Origin: Enterococcus sp. 4G2_DIV0659
GTDB lineage: Bacteria > Bacillota > Bacilli > Lactobacillales > Enterococcaceae
Direction of reading: 5' to 3'
Length of the DNA stretch: 64,000 bases
Assembly: GCF_002140715.2 (NCBI RefSeq)
Contig: NZ_NGLE02000001.1
Location: 2,508,001 to 2,572,000 of the forward strand
Positions 53,453 to 61,462 of the stretch are shown here, piece after piece. Position 1 is the stretch's first letter. Each line of letters begins with the position of its first letter. Both the position numbers and the translations under genes were made by a program. A model generated the notes under the pieces. It searched no databases and had not been told where the DNA came from. It worked only from the letters and a program-made list of their open reading frames with translations.

Positions 53453-54387
53453 TGGAATTTTCATCACCATTGGAACGGCTTCAATGCACTTCTCCCCTTG
53501 AAGGATTACCTACAGAGGCACTCAACTTTAATGGTCAATTTCTTGAAGAGTTGATTCCAGGTTATCGCACCCTAAATATTCAAGGTAGAGAATTATTTGA
53601 AACGGCCAACGAATATGCGCAACTAGGAATAAGGGACGGAGAACGCCAAATTTACAATAGAATTCCGCCGAGAGATATTATTGTTCAGTATTATTTGAAA
53701 GCTGATAATGATTCAGATTTTAGGGATAAATTCAACCGTTTAAATGTCGCTTTATATACTGAAAAAGAAGTGAAAATTTGGTTTAATGATGAGCCTGAAA
53801 TGTATTTTCAAGGTACTAAGTCGGTAATCGATCCAGTAGAGCCTGGTGTCAATTGGTGTATTAGTACTTTTACTATTAGATGTGGTGATCCGTACAAATA
53901 TACCAAAAGTGATGCTACTTCAGTAATGTGGGGATCTACAGTTATTACATTTCAGGCTAATTATTTAATGGGAAATACTGGATCAGGTGCTGTTGACATG
54001 CCAATTACAATTGAGGGCGGCGCTTATTGGGGATCAACTATGATTACTTTTCAAAATCGTGCGTATTTAATGGGAGATAATGGCGAGGAAGTAAAACCTA
54101 TTGAAATTTATCCAACAGTTGAAGGATTGAAAGTAAAACCTGTCATCACAATTAAAGGCACAGGTCGTGGAGTATGGATTAAAACGAGGAATGACACTGT
54201 TGATCTAGGCGATTTCGATAAAGCTATCATAGTTGTTGACACTGAAACGTTCAATATTACTAAAAACGGAAAACCAATGATTCGCCCGATGAATGACTTC
54301 TACATTTACCCGAATGAACCATTATATATCCAAGCGAAAGATAGTGATTTCAAACTGACGATTGAATATCCAAATAGATATCTGTAA
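53452..54387 (+). CDS. Distal tail protein (Dit), long form
   Basis: The 311-residue protein overlaps the tape measure stop by one base. It has the Dit N-terminal domain (LEELIPGYRTLNIQGRELFE, about 27-47; CGDPYKYTKSDATSV, about 143) and a C-terminal extension with two repeated WGSTVITFQ/WGSTMITFQ segments (about 158 and 198) of galectin-like or carbohydrate-binding beta character. It forms the tail-tip hub. Confidence 0.83.
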   Translation: MEFSSPLERLQCTSPLEGLPTEALNFNGQFLEELIPGYRTLNIQGRELFETANEYAQLGIRDGERQIYNRIPPRDIIVQYYLKADNDSDFRDKFNRLNVALYTEKEVKIWFNDEPEMYFQGTKSVIDPVEPGVNWCISTFTIRCGDPYKYTKSDATSVMWGSTVITFQANYLMGNTGSGAVDMPITIEGGAYWGSTMITFQNRAYLMGDNGEEVKPIEIYPTVEGLKVKPVITIKGTGRGVWIKTRNDTVDLGDFDKAIIVVDTETFNITKNGKPMIRPMNDFYIYPNEPLYIQAKDSDFKLTIEYPNRYL

Positions 54388-54395
54388 AGGAGCTG

Positions 54396-56405
54396 ATGTC
54401 TGTGCTAATGACAATGAATTTAAACCGTGAATACACAGCTATTTTAGAGAATGCCACTAAAGTCAGTTATGAAAAAATAGAGAATGAAATAGGCAGTATA
54501 GAATTTACAATGCCATTGTACGATACAAAAAATTCGATGATTCAAGCTCTTCAGTGGGTTGAGCTAACAGACAATGAAAATGAATACATTGGATTGTATC
54601 GAATCATGCCATCCGAAATAAAGAAGGATAAAAACAACTACACGATTCATTACACTGCATACCATGTTTTAGGGACACTGCTTGATAGTGTCCTTTTTGG
54701 TTACCATGAGTTAGTCAATAAAAAAACTGTTGATGTGATCAATTACGTATTATCAAAACAAAAAGTGAAACATTGGATATTGAAGAAATGTGAATTTACC
54801 CGATATTTTTCATACGCTTGGGAAAACGAAAATGGATTAGCTGATGCACTTTTCAGTATTCCAAAAGCTTTCGATGAAGATTATATATGGGAATTTAACA
54901 CACAAGTTTACCCGTTTGAATTATCGTTAGTTAAGCCGAAAACTGAGCCTGTTTGCAGAGTTCAAGAGGGTTATAATATGGAAGGCTTTCAGATTAATCA
55001 AGATCCTAACAGCCTTGTAAATCGTGTGTATCCATTAGGAGCTGGCGAGGGTGTAAATCAAATCAATATAAAAGCAGTGAATGCCGGTAAGTATTATGTG
55101 GAAGACGCAGCATCAATAAAAAAATATGGTTTGATTGAATATGTTTGGGTAGACCAACGCTTTACTATTGATCAAGCTTTAAAAGATAATGCATTGGCCA
55201 TGTTAAAAAAATGGAGTGAGCCAAAAGTTAGCTGGACAATAACAGCTTCTGATTTAATTAAATTAACTGATGCACCTCTTGAAATCGATAAACTACGTCA
55301 AGGATCAGTCGTAATGATTAACACGAACGAATACGGATCAATTAACCTAAGAATAAAAAAAGAATCTAAAGCAGACGTATTCGGGCAACCTCAAGCGTTA
55401 GATTTAGAAATCGGAAACATTCAAGGTGATATTAATACCACGATGTCAGACCTTGGGAGAAAGCAAGAAATAAACGAAACATACTCGCAAGGTGCTACTA
55501 ATATCTTAAACTACAGCTATCAAGATAACTGTGAAGCGGCTTACCCAGCGATTATAGAGTTTTATCTGGATGATGATGTATTTCATGTAAATACTGTTGA
55601 ATTGACGTTTAAAACTAAAAAATACCGTGGCTACACTAAAGCCGTAAAAGGTGGTGGTGCAAAAGTCACCTCTACTTCTGCAGGTGGAGCGAGTACACAA
55701 ACGAGTAGTGCTGGTGGCGGTAGTATTGTTTCAAGCACATCAGGGGGTGGAGGAGTTACCACAAGTGCTTCAGGTGGCGGAAGTACACAGTCAAGTAGTG
55801 TTGATGGTCAAAGTACTCAAACAAGTAGTGCTGGTGGAAGTCATAGACATTTAATGTTTTCGCAAACTAATATTGCCGGCCCTATACCTTCTAATGTGCG
55901 ATACGAAGCAGGAAGTGGAGAACTCATTCAATTAGGTGGTTCTAAGAGAGATATATATACTAGAGAAGTTAGCGGGGAACATACGCATACTATCACCACA
56001 CCAGCTCATGCACATACTGTACCAATACCAAACCATAGCCATAACGTACCAATACCGAACCACAGTCATAACGTTAGTATACCGAGCCATACACACAAGG
56101 TTACTATTCCAAATCATACACATACGGTAACTTTACCGGATCATACCCACCCGCTTGAATGGGGAATATATGAGGCGCCAAACAGCGCAAATAGCGTGGA
56201 TATAATTGTAGATGGGAAAACACTTCCTCAACACGACACAAACCAACAGCGGCTTAATATCGTTGATTATTTGCGGAAAACTACCGGCGGAAAAATAGCT
56301 AGAGGAAATCACACAATCGAAATAAAACCGAACAGACTTGCGAGGATTGAAGCGCAGGTTATTTGTCGTGTATTTATTCAATCACAATTAGGAGGTCAAT
56401 TTTAA
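54396..56405 (+). CDS. Tail-tip protein (Tal) with Gly/Ser and HxH repeat region
   Basis: The 669-residue protein has the prophage tail N-terminal domain (about 1-370, with the TIHYTAYHVLGTLLDSV-like region and VNRVYPLGAGEGVNQI), no lysozyme domain, then a Gly/Ser/Thr-rich repeat (about 420-485) and seven HxH motifs in 9-residue repeats (about 528-585). The last 80 residues form a small beta domain. The start may be ATG 54396 or GTG 54402, which has better spacing from AAAGGAG. It probably opens and contacts the cell surface. Confidence 0.82.
   Translation: MSVLMTMNLNREYTAILENATKVSYEKIENEIGSIEFTMPLYDTKNSMIQALQWVELTDNENEYIGLYRIMPSEIKKDKNNYTIHYTAYHVLGTLLDSVLFGYHELVNKKTVDVINYVLSKQKVKHWILKKCEFTRYFSYAWENENGLADALFSIPKAFDEDYIWEFNTQVYPFELSLVKPKTEPVCRVQEGYNMEGFQINQDPNSLVNRVYPLGAGEGVNQINIKAVNAGKYYVEDAASIKKYGLIEYVWVDQRFTIDQALKDNALAMLKKWSEPKVSWTITASDLIKLTDAPLEIDKLRQGSVVMINTNEYGSINLRIKKESKADVFGQPQALDLEIGNIQGDINTTMSDLGRKQEINETYSQGATNILNYSYQDNCEAAYPAIIEFYLDDDVFHVNTVELTFKTKKYRGYTKAVKGGGAKVTSTSAGGASTQTSSAGGGSIVSSTSGGGGVTTSASGGGSTQSSSVDGQSTQTSSAGGSHRHLMFSQTNIAGPIPSNVRYEAGSGELIQLGGSKRDIYTREVSGEHTHTITTPAHAHTVPIPNHSHNVPIPNHSHNVSIPSHTHKVTIPNHTHTVTLPDHTHPLEWGIYEAPNSANSVDIIVDGKTLPQHDTNQQRLNIVDYLRKTTGGKIARGNHTIEIKPNRLARIEAQVICRVFIQSQLGGQF
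55975..56156 (+). repeat. Seven tandem 27-base repeats encoding HxH motifs
   Basis: The codons at 55975-56156 encode seven HxH units (HTH, HAH, HSH, HSH, HTH, HTH, HTH) with a nine-residue period, HxHxVxIPN. In T4 gp37, seven HxH motifs in a trimeric needle bind iron ions; the arrangement here suggests a similar metal-binding trimeric stem. Confidence 0.85.
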
Positions 56406-56578
56406 TGCAGTTAAAAATTAAATTAATCAGCGATCAACAAGAATTCGTAATTACTGACAAAACAGGTAAAACGCTAGACGATTACTTTGAACAGTTGATT
56501 GATAATAGTACGCCATTCATCAAGATTGGAAACAAAATTTTACAAAAATCTACCATCGAATATATCGATGCAGATTAA
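56405..56578 (+). CDS. Small phage tail-region protein
   Basis: The ATG at 56405 overlaps the preceding stop (TTAATG arrangement) and follows GGAGG. The 57 residues (MQLKIKLISDQQEFVITD) form a short beta-rich protein seen between Tal and the receptor-binding gene in Gram-positive siphophages. Role unknown, perhaps a baseplate accessory. Confidence 0.6.
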   Translation: MQLKIKLISDQQEFVITDKTGKTLDDYFEQLIDNSTPFIKIGNKILQKSTIEYIDAD

Positions 56579-56592
56579 AGGAGTGAAAATCT

Positions 56593-58329
56593 ATGGCAGT
56601 TGAACAAATCAAAGAAACAGATACGCTCAACCAAGGGCGTATAAAGATCAATGCAATCTTGGATCAATCAAATGCTTCATCTGCAAAGGTTGATGATTAT
56701 CAATCCCAATTAAAAGATGGGATTGCAGAAGCTAAAAAAATAGCAGATGAAGCTGGGAAAGATGCTGTTGAGATTGCAACAGAAGCAGGTAACCAAGCAA
56801 ACGAAACAGCCAGTCAAGCTATGGCCAACTCAAAAACAGCCATTACTACCGCTGATCAAGCCGTTTCGACTGCTAATAATAATAAACAAGAGTTTGATAC
56901 CTTAAGGAATGATTTTGATCAATTAGTAGCAGAATCTGGAGATAGTAACCCTGAAATTGTACAGGCTCGTACAGATACACAAGGTATTAAACAAGCCACT
57001 TTAGCTAATCGATTACAAATAGACTTTGCTGACAGGATGACAAAAGCAGAAGGTATCTCATTATTAGTCGGCAGTTCAAATATCAAAATCATGATGGATT
57101 TTGTGGGAAAGACCGCTGGAAATACAGCAACCAACCCAAACAAGTATTTCTCAGATTTTACCGCTAAAACGCTGAAAAAGCCATCCGATACTTGGAATGA
57201 AGTATCACAAGCGGATTACAATAAGTTGGCCAGTCGTGATGATTCAGGAGTTATTACAGGCTCAACACAAAGTGGTGTTATTCCTCAACAACGAGGTGAG
57301 TTTAATATTATTGAAATTGTAAAAGCTTTGATTCCGCAAATTTTTGAAGGATTGGATAAGCAGCAATCAGTTGAATTTATCAAAAAAAACTTTACGTCGT
57401 TTACGATTAATGAAAGGGTAAAAGCTACTTCTCCGAACAACAAAAATATTAAGGTCTCAACCTATCTACAATCAACTGATTCATGGAGTACTCAAATTCA
57501 AGAATCAGCTCCAGAACTTAAAGATTTTTCTGTTCAAATCAATGATAAAAACTTTATCACTGATGAAGGATTTATCCATTTAATTAACTACACTGATCCA
57601 TCGAATGGTGTCACTTCGTCGAGCTTAGAAACAGACTATAGCGGTATACAGATTGAATTGTCTGTAAATGCTCAAGATATTCTTGAAAAGTCCGGATTTG
57701 CCAAAACGGAAGACGTCAATAAAAAAATTGATGCTCATGTTGATGATCAAAACAATCCGCATAACGTAACTAAGAAGCAAGTAGGGTTGGAAAATGTAAG
57801 CAATGTTGGTTTTGCGAATGATGGAGAAGCTGTTGCAGGTACTAATACAAACAAATACATGCACCCTAAAAACGTTTCTGATGCGATTAAGGGACAGGCA
57901 GTCACTCAAATTGGAGAACAAACTGTTGAGGGAATTAAAAACTTTGTTGATGGTTTGCAAAGTAAAGGAGTAGAAGTAGTGACTTCTAGACCTTATAAAA
58001 GAACGAAGTACACGGCTCTTTTAAATGGAGCAACAGGATTTGTAGAGGTAGAGAAACTTAATGGTTTTATAACTATTAAAGTTAGTGTACAGACTAATAA
58101 AGCGGCAACAGCGGGTTGGCTAAATTTTATAAAATTACCAGAAGAGTATAGGATTGCTCAAGATAAGGTTCAATATGGAGCGCCTGATCCATCAAGTACT
58201 GGATACCCACATCAACATGGTGCAACAATACACTTTTATAACACAGGGGACATCCATTTTGGCAAGTGGTCCAGTAATAATGTCGCTTACTTAGCAACAG
58301 TTACAACGCCGGCAGCTAATGATTTATAA
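56593..58329 (+). CDS. Tail fibre / receptor-binding protein
   Basis: The 578-residue protein has an N-terminal helical coiled-coil region (about 10-125, rich in Ala, Lys, Glu), a middle domain (about 130-360), a GLENVSNVGFANDGEAV repeat of phage fibres (about 400-415), VEGIKNFVDGLQSKGVEV (about 440) and a C-terminal beta domain (about 460-578) with HQHGATIHFYNTGD. The VEGIKNFVDGLQS segment matches the GGVKNFKDGLQS of the fibre gene at 22671. It is the likely host-range determinant of this prophage. Confidence 0.75.
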   Translation: MAVEQIKETDTLNQGRIKINAILDQSNASSAKVDDYQSQLKDGIAEAKKIADEAGKDAVEIATEAGNQANETASQAMANSKTAITTADQAVSTANNNKQEFDTLRNDFDQLVAESGDSNPEIVQARTDTQGIKQATLANRLQIDFADRMTKAEGISLLVGSSNIKIMMDFVGKTAGNTATNPNKYFSDFTAKTLKKPSDTWNEVSQADYNKLASRDDSGVITGSTQSGVIPQQRGEFNIIEIVKALIPQIFEGLDKQQSVEFIKKNFTSFTINERVKATSPNNKNIKVSTYLQSTDSWSTQIQESAPELKDFSVQINDKNFITDEGFIHLINYTDPSNGVTSSSLETDYSGIQIELSVNAQDILEKSGFAKTEDVNKKIDAHVDDQNNPHNVTKKQVGLENVSNVGFANDGEAVAGTNTNKYMHPKNVSDAIKGQAVTQIGEQTVEGIKNFVDGLQSKGVEVVTSRPYKRTKYTALLNGATGFVEVEKLNGFITIKVSVQTNKAATAGWLNFIKLPEEYRIAQDKVQYGAPDPSSTGYPHQHGATIHFYNTGDIHFGKWSSNNVAYLATVTTPAANDL

Positions 58330-58361
58330 TCGACCATTTAAAGAAGAAAGTGGTGAAAATT

Positions 58362-58568
58362 TTGGAAAAAATTATCGAAGGGTTACTAACTAATCCTGAG
58401 CAGATCACGTTTGCTATATTATTTGTTGGATTATTAGTTTGGGTGATGAAGCAAAATAATGAGCGTGAAAAACGTTATCAAGGCACTATAGATAAATTGA
58501 CAGATGCATTAGGAGATGTTGAGTCTATCAAAAGTACAGTGGATAAGATCCACGAAAAATTAAATTAA
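58362..58568 (+). CDS. Holin, BhlA/UviB-like
   Basis: The TTG at 58362 gives 68 residues and fits family length; GTG at 58350 is an alternative. A single transmembrane segment (ITFAILFVGLLVWVMKQN, about 15-32) is followed by a charged helix (NEREKRYQGTIDKLTDAL), the pattern of BhlA/UviB-type holins. It lies immediately upstream of the amidase. One transmembrane segment and an exported endolysin would fit a pinholin-like timing role. Confidence 0.7.
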   Translation: MEKIIEGLLTNPEQITFAILFVGLLVWVMKQNNEREKRYQGTIDKLTDALGDVESIKSTVDKIHEKLN

Positions 58569-58631
58569 TAGATTATAGTCCTCAGAAATGGGGGCTATTT
58601 TTTATATAAAAAATATGAAAGAGGTTTTAAA

Positions 58632-59768
58632 ATGAAGAAATTTAGCAAGTTTTTATTATCATTGATTGTTGTTACAGGTTTGTGGTTGCCAGTTGGAGCA
58701 CAAGCGTATACGATCGAACAAGATCCAATTCGATTTAGTTATCATCCAGGATATGCAACGAATGAAATTATTGTGTTACATGAAGCTGGCAATCCGAGTA
58801 ATGTAGGCGCTGATAGTTTAGATCGTGAAGTAAGCTTTATGAAGCGTAACTGGCAAAATGCCTATGTATCTTACTTTGTCGGTAGTGGCGGCCGAGTTAA
58901 GCAATTGGCGCCTAATGGTTATTATCAATATGGAGCTGGCGCAACAGGTAATAGTAAGGCGTACGCTCAAATTGAGTTAGCTCGCACAAACAATGCGGAA
59001 ACATTCAAAAAAGACTATGCTGCCTACGTTAATCTTACTCGTGACTTAGCGAAACAGGCTGGGTTTACTTTTGATTTAGACGACGGTACAGCGTATGGCA
59101 TTAAAACCCATGAATGGATCACAAACAATTGGTGGGGCGATCATACTGATCCTTACGGATATTTGGCACAATGGGGTATTAGCAAATCTCGTTTGTCTCA
59201 AGACTTAATGAATGGCTTACCTGAGGATGGTAGTGAGACGATTGTTAAACCTAACAAGCCAAATACACCTAAATACAAAGTTGGGCAACACATCCGTTTT
59301 GCGACAATTTACAATACTCCTGATGATCCAAACGAAAAACATATCAATGCTGATCAAAAATGGACACAGGTGGGAACTATCACTCAAAAACTAGATGGTC
59401 GTAAAAATCTCTATAAAATTGAGAACAGTGGCAAGTTATTAGGTTACGTCAATGATGGGGACATCGTGGAGATTTGGAATCCTAATCAATCAACTGCACC
59501 ATCTAAGCCACAAGAGTCTAATCTAGTGGCTATGAATGGGACGTTTACGACTAATCAAAGCTTGCCAGTGTCGCCAGATACAACAGTTGAGAGTGCTGCT
59601 TTGGCTTGGTATGATCCTTTTGAGTCAATGGAGTATGATGGTTATGTCATGGCCAATGGTTATGCATGGGTAAGTTACATTGATTATGGTGGTACACGTC
59701 GCTATGTTGCTGTAGGTCCAAATGATGGGCAGGTCGATACAACGTGGGGTACAGGGTTCTTTAATTAA
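58632..59768 (+). CDS. Endolysin: secreted N-acetylmuramoyl-L-alanine amidase
   Basis: The 378-residue enzyme begins with a signal peptide (MKKFSKFLLSLIVVTGLWLP, cleavage near AQA-YT), then an Amidase_2 domain (about 30-200; IIVLHEAGNPSNV supplies the first zinc histidine, IKTHEWI and WGDHTDPYGY the others). A linker and two C-terminal SH3b-like wall-binding regions follow (about 210-280 and 300-378). Export by the Sec pathway is unusual among Gram-positive endolysins but known in enterococcal and lactobacillal phages. A terminator follows. Confidence 0.88.
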   Translation: MKKFSKFLLSLIVVTGLWLPVGAQAYTIEQDPIRFSYHPGYATNEIIVLHEAGNPSNVGADSLDREVSFMKRNWQNAYVSYFVGSGGRVKQLAPNGYYQYGAGATGNSKAYAQIELARTNNAETFKKDYAAYVNLTRDLAKQAGFTFDLDDGTAYGIKTHEWITNNWWGDHTDPYGYLAQWGISKSRLSQDLMNGLPEDGSETIVKPNKPNTPKYKVGQHIRFATIYNTPDDPNEKHINADQKWTQVGTITQKLDGRKNLYKIENSGKLLGYVNDGDIVEIWNPNQSTAPSKPQESNLVAMNGTFTTNQSLPVSPDTTVESAALAWYDPFESMEYDGYVMANGYAWVSYIDYGGTRRYVAVGPNDGQVDTTWGTGFFN

Positions 59769-59775
59769 ATAAAAT

Positions 59776-59797
59776 AGCCCTCCTTGCTTGGAGGGCT
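59776..59797. terminator. Terminator after the endolysin gene
   Basis: AGCCCTCC (59776-59783) pairs with GGAGGGCT (59790-59797) around a 6-base loop. Downstream T-rich sequence on the plus strand is modest; it lies between the convergent endolysin and the reverse gene at 59809. Confidence 0.75.
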
Positions 59798-59808
59798 TGT
59801 TCATAGTT

Positions 59809-60342
59809 TTATTCAACATTGTGTTTTGACATATTGAAGCACTCACCTTTGTCATCGAACATCAGTGTTATGCTTTTATTCTCTCTACTCTTGCGAGCGC
59901 TTGACCATGTTACCATTGAGATATGGTTATCTCTAACATCCTTAAAAATATCTGTCGGAGTTCCTAACGTATCTACTGCACTTTCGTATGTCACGCCTTC
60001 ATAAATATATTTCAAATTATCTTCTGTGAATTTGGATGTTCTGTCCTTTTGTGAATCATTATGTAATGCAAGATGCAATTTAGGAGAATATGAAAGACTC
60101 GTATTTGAGATTCTTTTTTTATTGTATAATAATAAATCGCCGTGTCTATCGCTAAAGTCATATTGATGCAAAAAAGCACTAAGCTTGAATCTAAATTTTA
60201 AGCTTTCTTCAGAAGTCTTTGAAACGTCAGTGTTATAGAATAATTTTTCCATAGTTGTCTGGTTGTACATAATAGCAGCGATGGTTAATAGAAAAACTGT
60301 TATAATTGCTAGTATTATTTTTTTTGATCGGATAAATTTCAA
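59809..60342 (-). CDS. Membrane-anchored protein at the right prophage end
   Basis: A TTG at 60342, behind AAGGGGG, starts a 177-residue protein with one N-terminal membrane helix (KKIILAIITVFLLTIAAIM, about 7-25) and an outward-facing soluble domain without known family. The gene is transcribed opposite to the late operon and lies between lysis genes and attR, the classic position of lysogenic conversion genes. Effect unknown. Confidence 0.7.
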   Translation of the reverse strand: MKFIRSKKIILAIITVFLLTIAAIMYNQTTMEKLFYNTDVSKTSEESLKFRFKLSAFLHQYDFSDRHGDLLLYNKKRISNTSLSYSPKLHLALHNDSQKDRTSKFTEDNLKYIYEGVTYESAVDTLGTPTDIFKDVRDNHISMVTWSSARKSRENKSITLMFDDKGECFNMSKHNVE

Positions 60343-60369
60343 TTTTATTTCCCCCTTTTTATTAAATAA

Positions 60370-60519
60370 TTATATACTTTTACTACACAAGTCTGCAATC
60401 CTATCCTCGATATCGTTGCTCAATATCAACAACTCGCACAACTCTACAGCCTCCTCAAAACTCTCAAACTCTCACCGAGCCGCACCACTATCATTAACCA
60501 ATTCTACTACCGTTACCAT
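60370..60519 (-). pseudogene. Small broken gene with in-frame TGA
   Basis: Reading the minus strand from ATG 60519 gives MVTVVELVNDSGAAR, a TGA at 60474-60472, and then the same frame continues EFESFEEAVELCELLILS onward for another 33 codons to TAA at 60370. The protein-like acidic helical continuation suggests a former 49-residue protein interrupted by a TGG-to-TGA change. No good binding site remains. It could alternatively start within the second half. Confidence 0.4.
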
Positions 60520-60572
60520 CTAATATAATAAGCAAAGAGGGGAGAGAATTATTTTGCATAAATCAAATAAAA

Positions 60573-60602
60573 AAGACTCTCCTAAATTAACAGGAGAGTC
60601 TT
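60573..60602 (-). terminator. Terminator downstream of tRNA-Arg, inside the prophage
   Basis: AAGACTCTCCT (60573-60583) pairs perfectly with AGGAGAGTCTT (60592-60602) and on the minus strand is followed by a T run. It would end transcription of the leftward tRNA-Arg in the lysogen, replacing the host terminator moved away by integration. Confidence 0.8.
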
Positions 60603-60610
60603 GAATTATT

Positions 60611-60624
60611 ATGTTTTGGCTAAC
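60611..60624. repeat. Inverted 14-bp copy of the immunity-flanking repeat
   Basis: ATGTTTTGGCTAAC is the exact complement of the first 14 bases of the 21-bp repeats at 25025 and 27167. It lies next to the right arm-type sites. Confidence 0.6.
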
Positions 60625-60631
60625 AGATTTT

Positions 60632-60683
60632 TACACCCAAAAATACACCTAAATTTTTATTTTTACACCCAAATCTACCTAAA
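60632..60683. other. Right arm-type integrase sites
   Basis: TACACCCAAA (60632-60641), TACACCTAAA (60644-60653), TACACCCAAA (60664-60673) and the weaker TCTACCTAAA (60674-60683) resemble the two copies at the left end. They lie 102-150 bases inside attR. Confidence 0.6.
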
Positions 60684-60784
60684 AAATCAAAATAAAAATC
60701 ATTATCAAAGGATCGTATAACCGTTCTTATTGCTGTTTTATCAATGAAAATCATGATTAAACTATGTTATAAACAGTTATAAAA

Positions 60785-60797
60785 AATACGCCAAGAG
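60785..60797. other. attR core within tRNA-Arg
   Basis: AATACGCCAAGAG here forms the last bases of the tRNA-Arg gene (minus strand) plus two bases beyond it. Because the repeat restores the 3' end of the tRNA, the gene stays intact after integration. Confidence 0.88.
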
Positions 60798-60860
60798 AGA
60801 TTCGAACTCCCGACCGCTCGCTTAGAAGGCGAGTGCTCTATCCAGCTGAGCTATTGGCGC
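60787..60860 (-). tRNA. tRNA-Arg (anticodon UCU)
   Basis: The 74-base minus-strand sequence folds as a tRNA: acceptor GCGCCAA with TTGGCGT (one G-U pair), D arm with AGCTCAGCTGG, anticodon stem CTCGC/GCGAG with loop CTTCTAA giving anticodon TCT, and T loop GTTCGAATC. CCA is not encoded. It reads AGA codons. Its 3' end is the prophage attachment site. Confidence 0.95.
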
Positions 60861-60970
60861 AATATGTTAACGCAACAAAATTTATTATAATGAACATAGA
60901 AAACAAAGTCAATCAAAAATTTCAAAAATACTCAACTTTGTCTATAAAGTGGAGAATAGACAAATTTTCA

Positions 60971-60999
60971 TTGACTCACCTAGTATCTTTTGTTATGAT
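60971..60999 (+). promoter_or_regulatory. Promoter of the rplU operon
   Basis: TTGACT (60971-60976) and TATGAT (60994-60999) with exactly 17 bases between them form a strong sigma-A promoter 120 bases upstream of rplU. Confidence 0.8.
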
Positions 61000-61004
61000 A
61001 TTAA

Positions 61005-61105
61005 TGTTGTAATTGTGGACTCCACAGCTACAACCGCACAGAACAAGTTTTTAAGCATGATGTTTTATCATCACTTGGGATGGCGAGTCTAAGTCTAAAA
61101 GAAGG
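61005..61105 (+). promoter_or_regulatory. L21 leader RNA (ribosomal protein autoregulation)
   Basis: The untranslated leader of rplU is structured: GACTC at 61018-61022 can close with GAGTC at 61085-61089, and ATGATG...CATCAT-like pairing lies inside. Position and size match the L21 leader family of firmicutes, which controls the rplU-prp-rpmA operon in response to a ribosomal protein. The family match was not computed. Confidence 0.65.
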
Positions 61106-61119
61106 AGGTGCTGTATAGC

Positions 61120-61428
61120 ATGTACGCAATTATCAAAACTGGTGGTAAACAAGTAAAAGTTGAGGTAGGTCAAGCAATTTACGTTGAAAAATTAGACGTA
61201 GAAGCTGGCGAAAAAGTTGTTTTTGACGAAGTTATCTTAGTAGGTGGCGAGTCTACGAAAGTAGGAGCTCCAACTGTTGCAGGTGCAACTGTCGAAGGAA
61301 CTGTAGAGAAACACGGCAAACAAAAGAAAGTCGTGACGTTCAAATACAAACCTAAAAAACACACTCACCGCAAACAAGGTCACCGTCAACCATATACAAA
61401 AGTTGTAATCAACGCAATCAACGCATAA
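61120..61428 (+). CDS. rplU: 50S ribosomal protein L21
   Basis: The 102-residue protein starts at ATG 61120 behind GAAGGAGGTG (an upstream in-frame codon is not used). It begins [18 protein letters not shown] and ends with [19 protein letters not shown], the hallmark of L21, which binds 23S rRNA domain I. It heads the conserved operon with prp and rpmA. Confidence 0.97.
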   Translation: MYAIIKTGGKQVKVEVGQAIYVEKLDVEAGEKVVFDEVILVGGESTKVGAPTVAGATVEGTVEKHGKQKKVVTFKYKPKKHTHRKQGHRQPYTKVVINAINA

Positions 61429-61462
61429 TTCTTTTAAGTTGTATAGGAAAGAAGGCCTATCA

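Larger units (their letters stand above)
23775..60797. mobile_element. 37 kb siphophage-type prophage in tRNA-Arg
   Basis: The element is bounded by 13-bp direct repeats of AATACGCCAAGAG, one of which is the 3' end of the tRNA-Arg gene. It contains a tyrosine integrase, immunity region, recombination/replication genes, ArpU regulator, terminase, SPP1-like portal and head genes, long-tail genes, holin and amidase, all in the usual order and apparently intact. No transposase or obvious disruption is seen apart from one small broken frame at the right end, so it is probably inducible. Confidence 0.92.

Noticed and set aside
55975..56156. Regular 27-base repeats that could be mistaken for a CRISPR array
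   Set aside because: They are in frame, encode an HxH nonapeptide repeat without unique spacers and lie inside a tail gene.
60472..60474. Selenocysteine or other recoding at the in-frame TGA
   Set aside because: No supporting stem-loop is evident, the frame is short and start signals are missing; a disrupted gene is simpler.
60263..60523. Plus-strand open frame near attR
   Set aside because: It lies antisense to the membrane protein gene and the small broken gene, with low-complexity translation.
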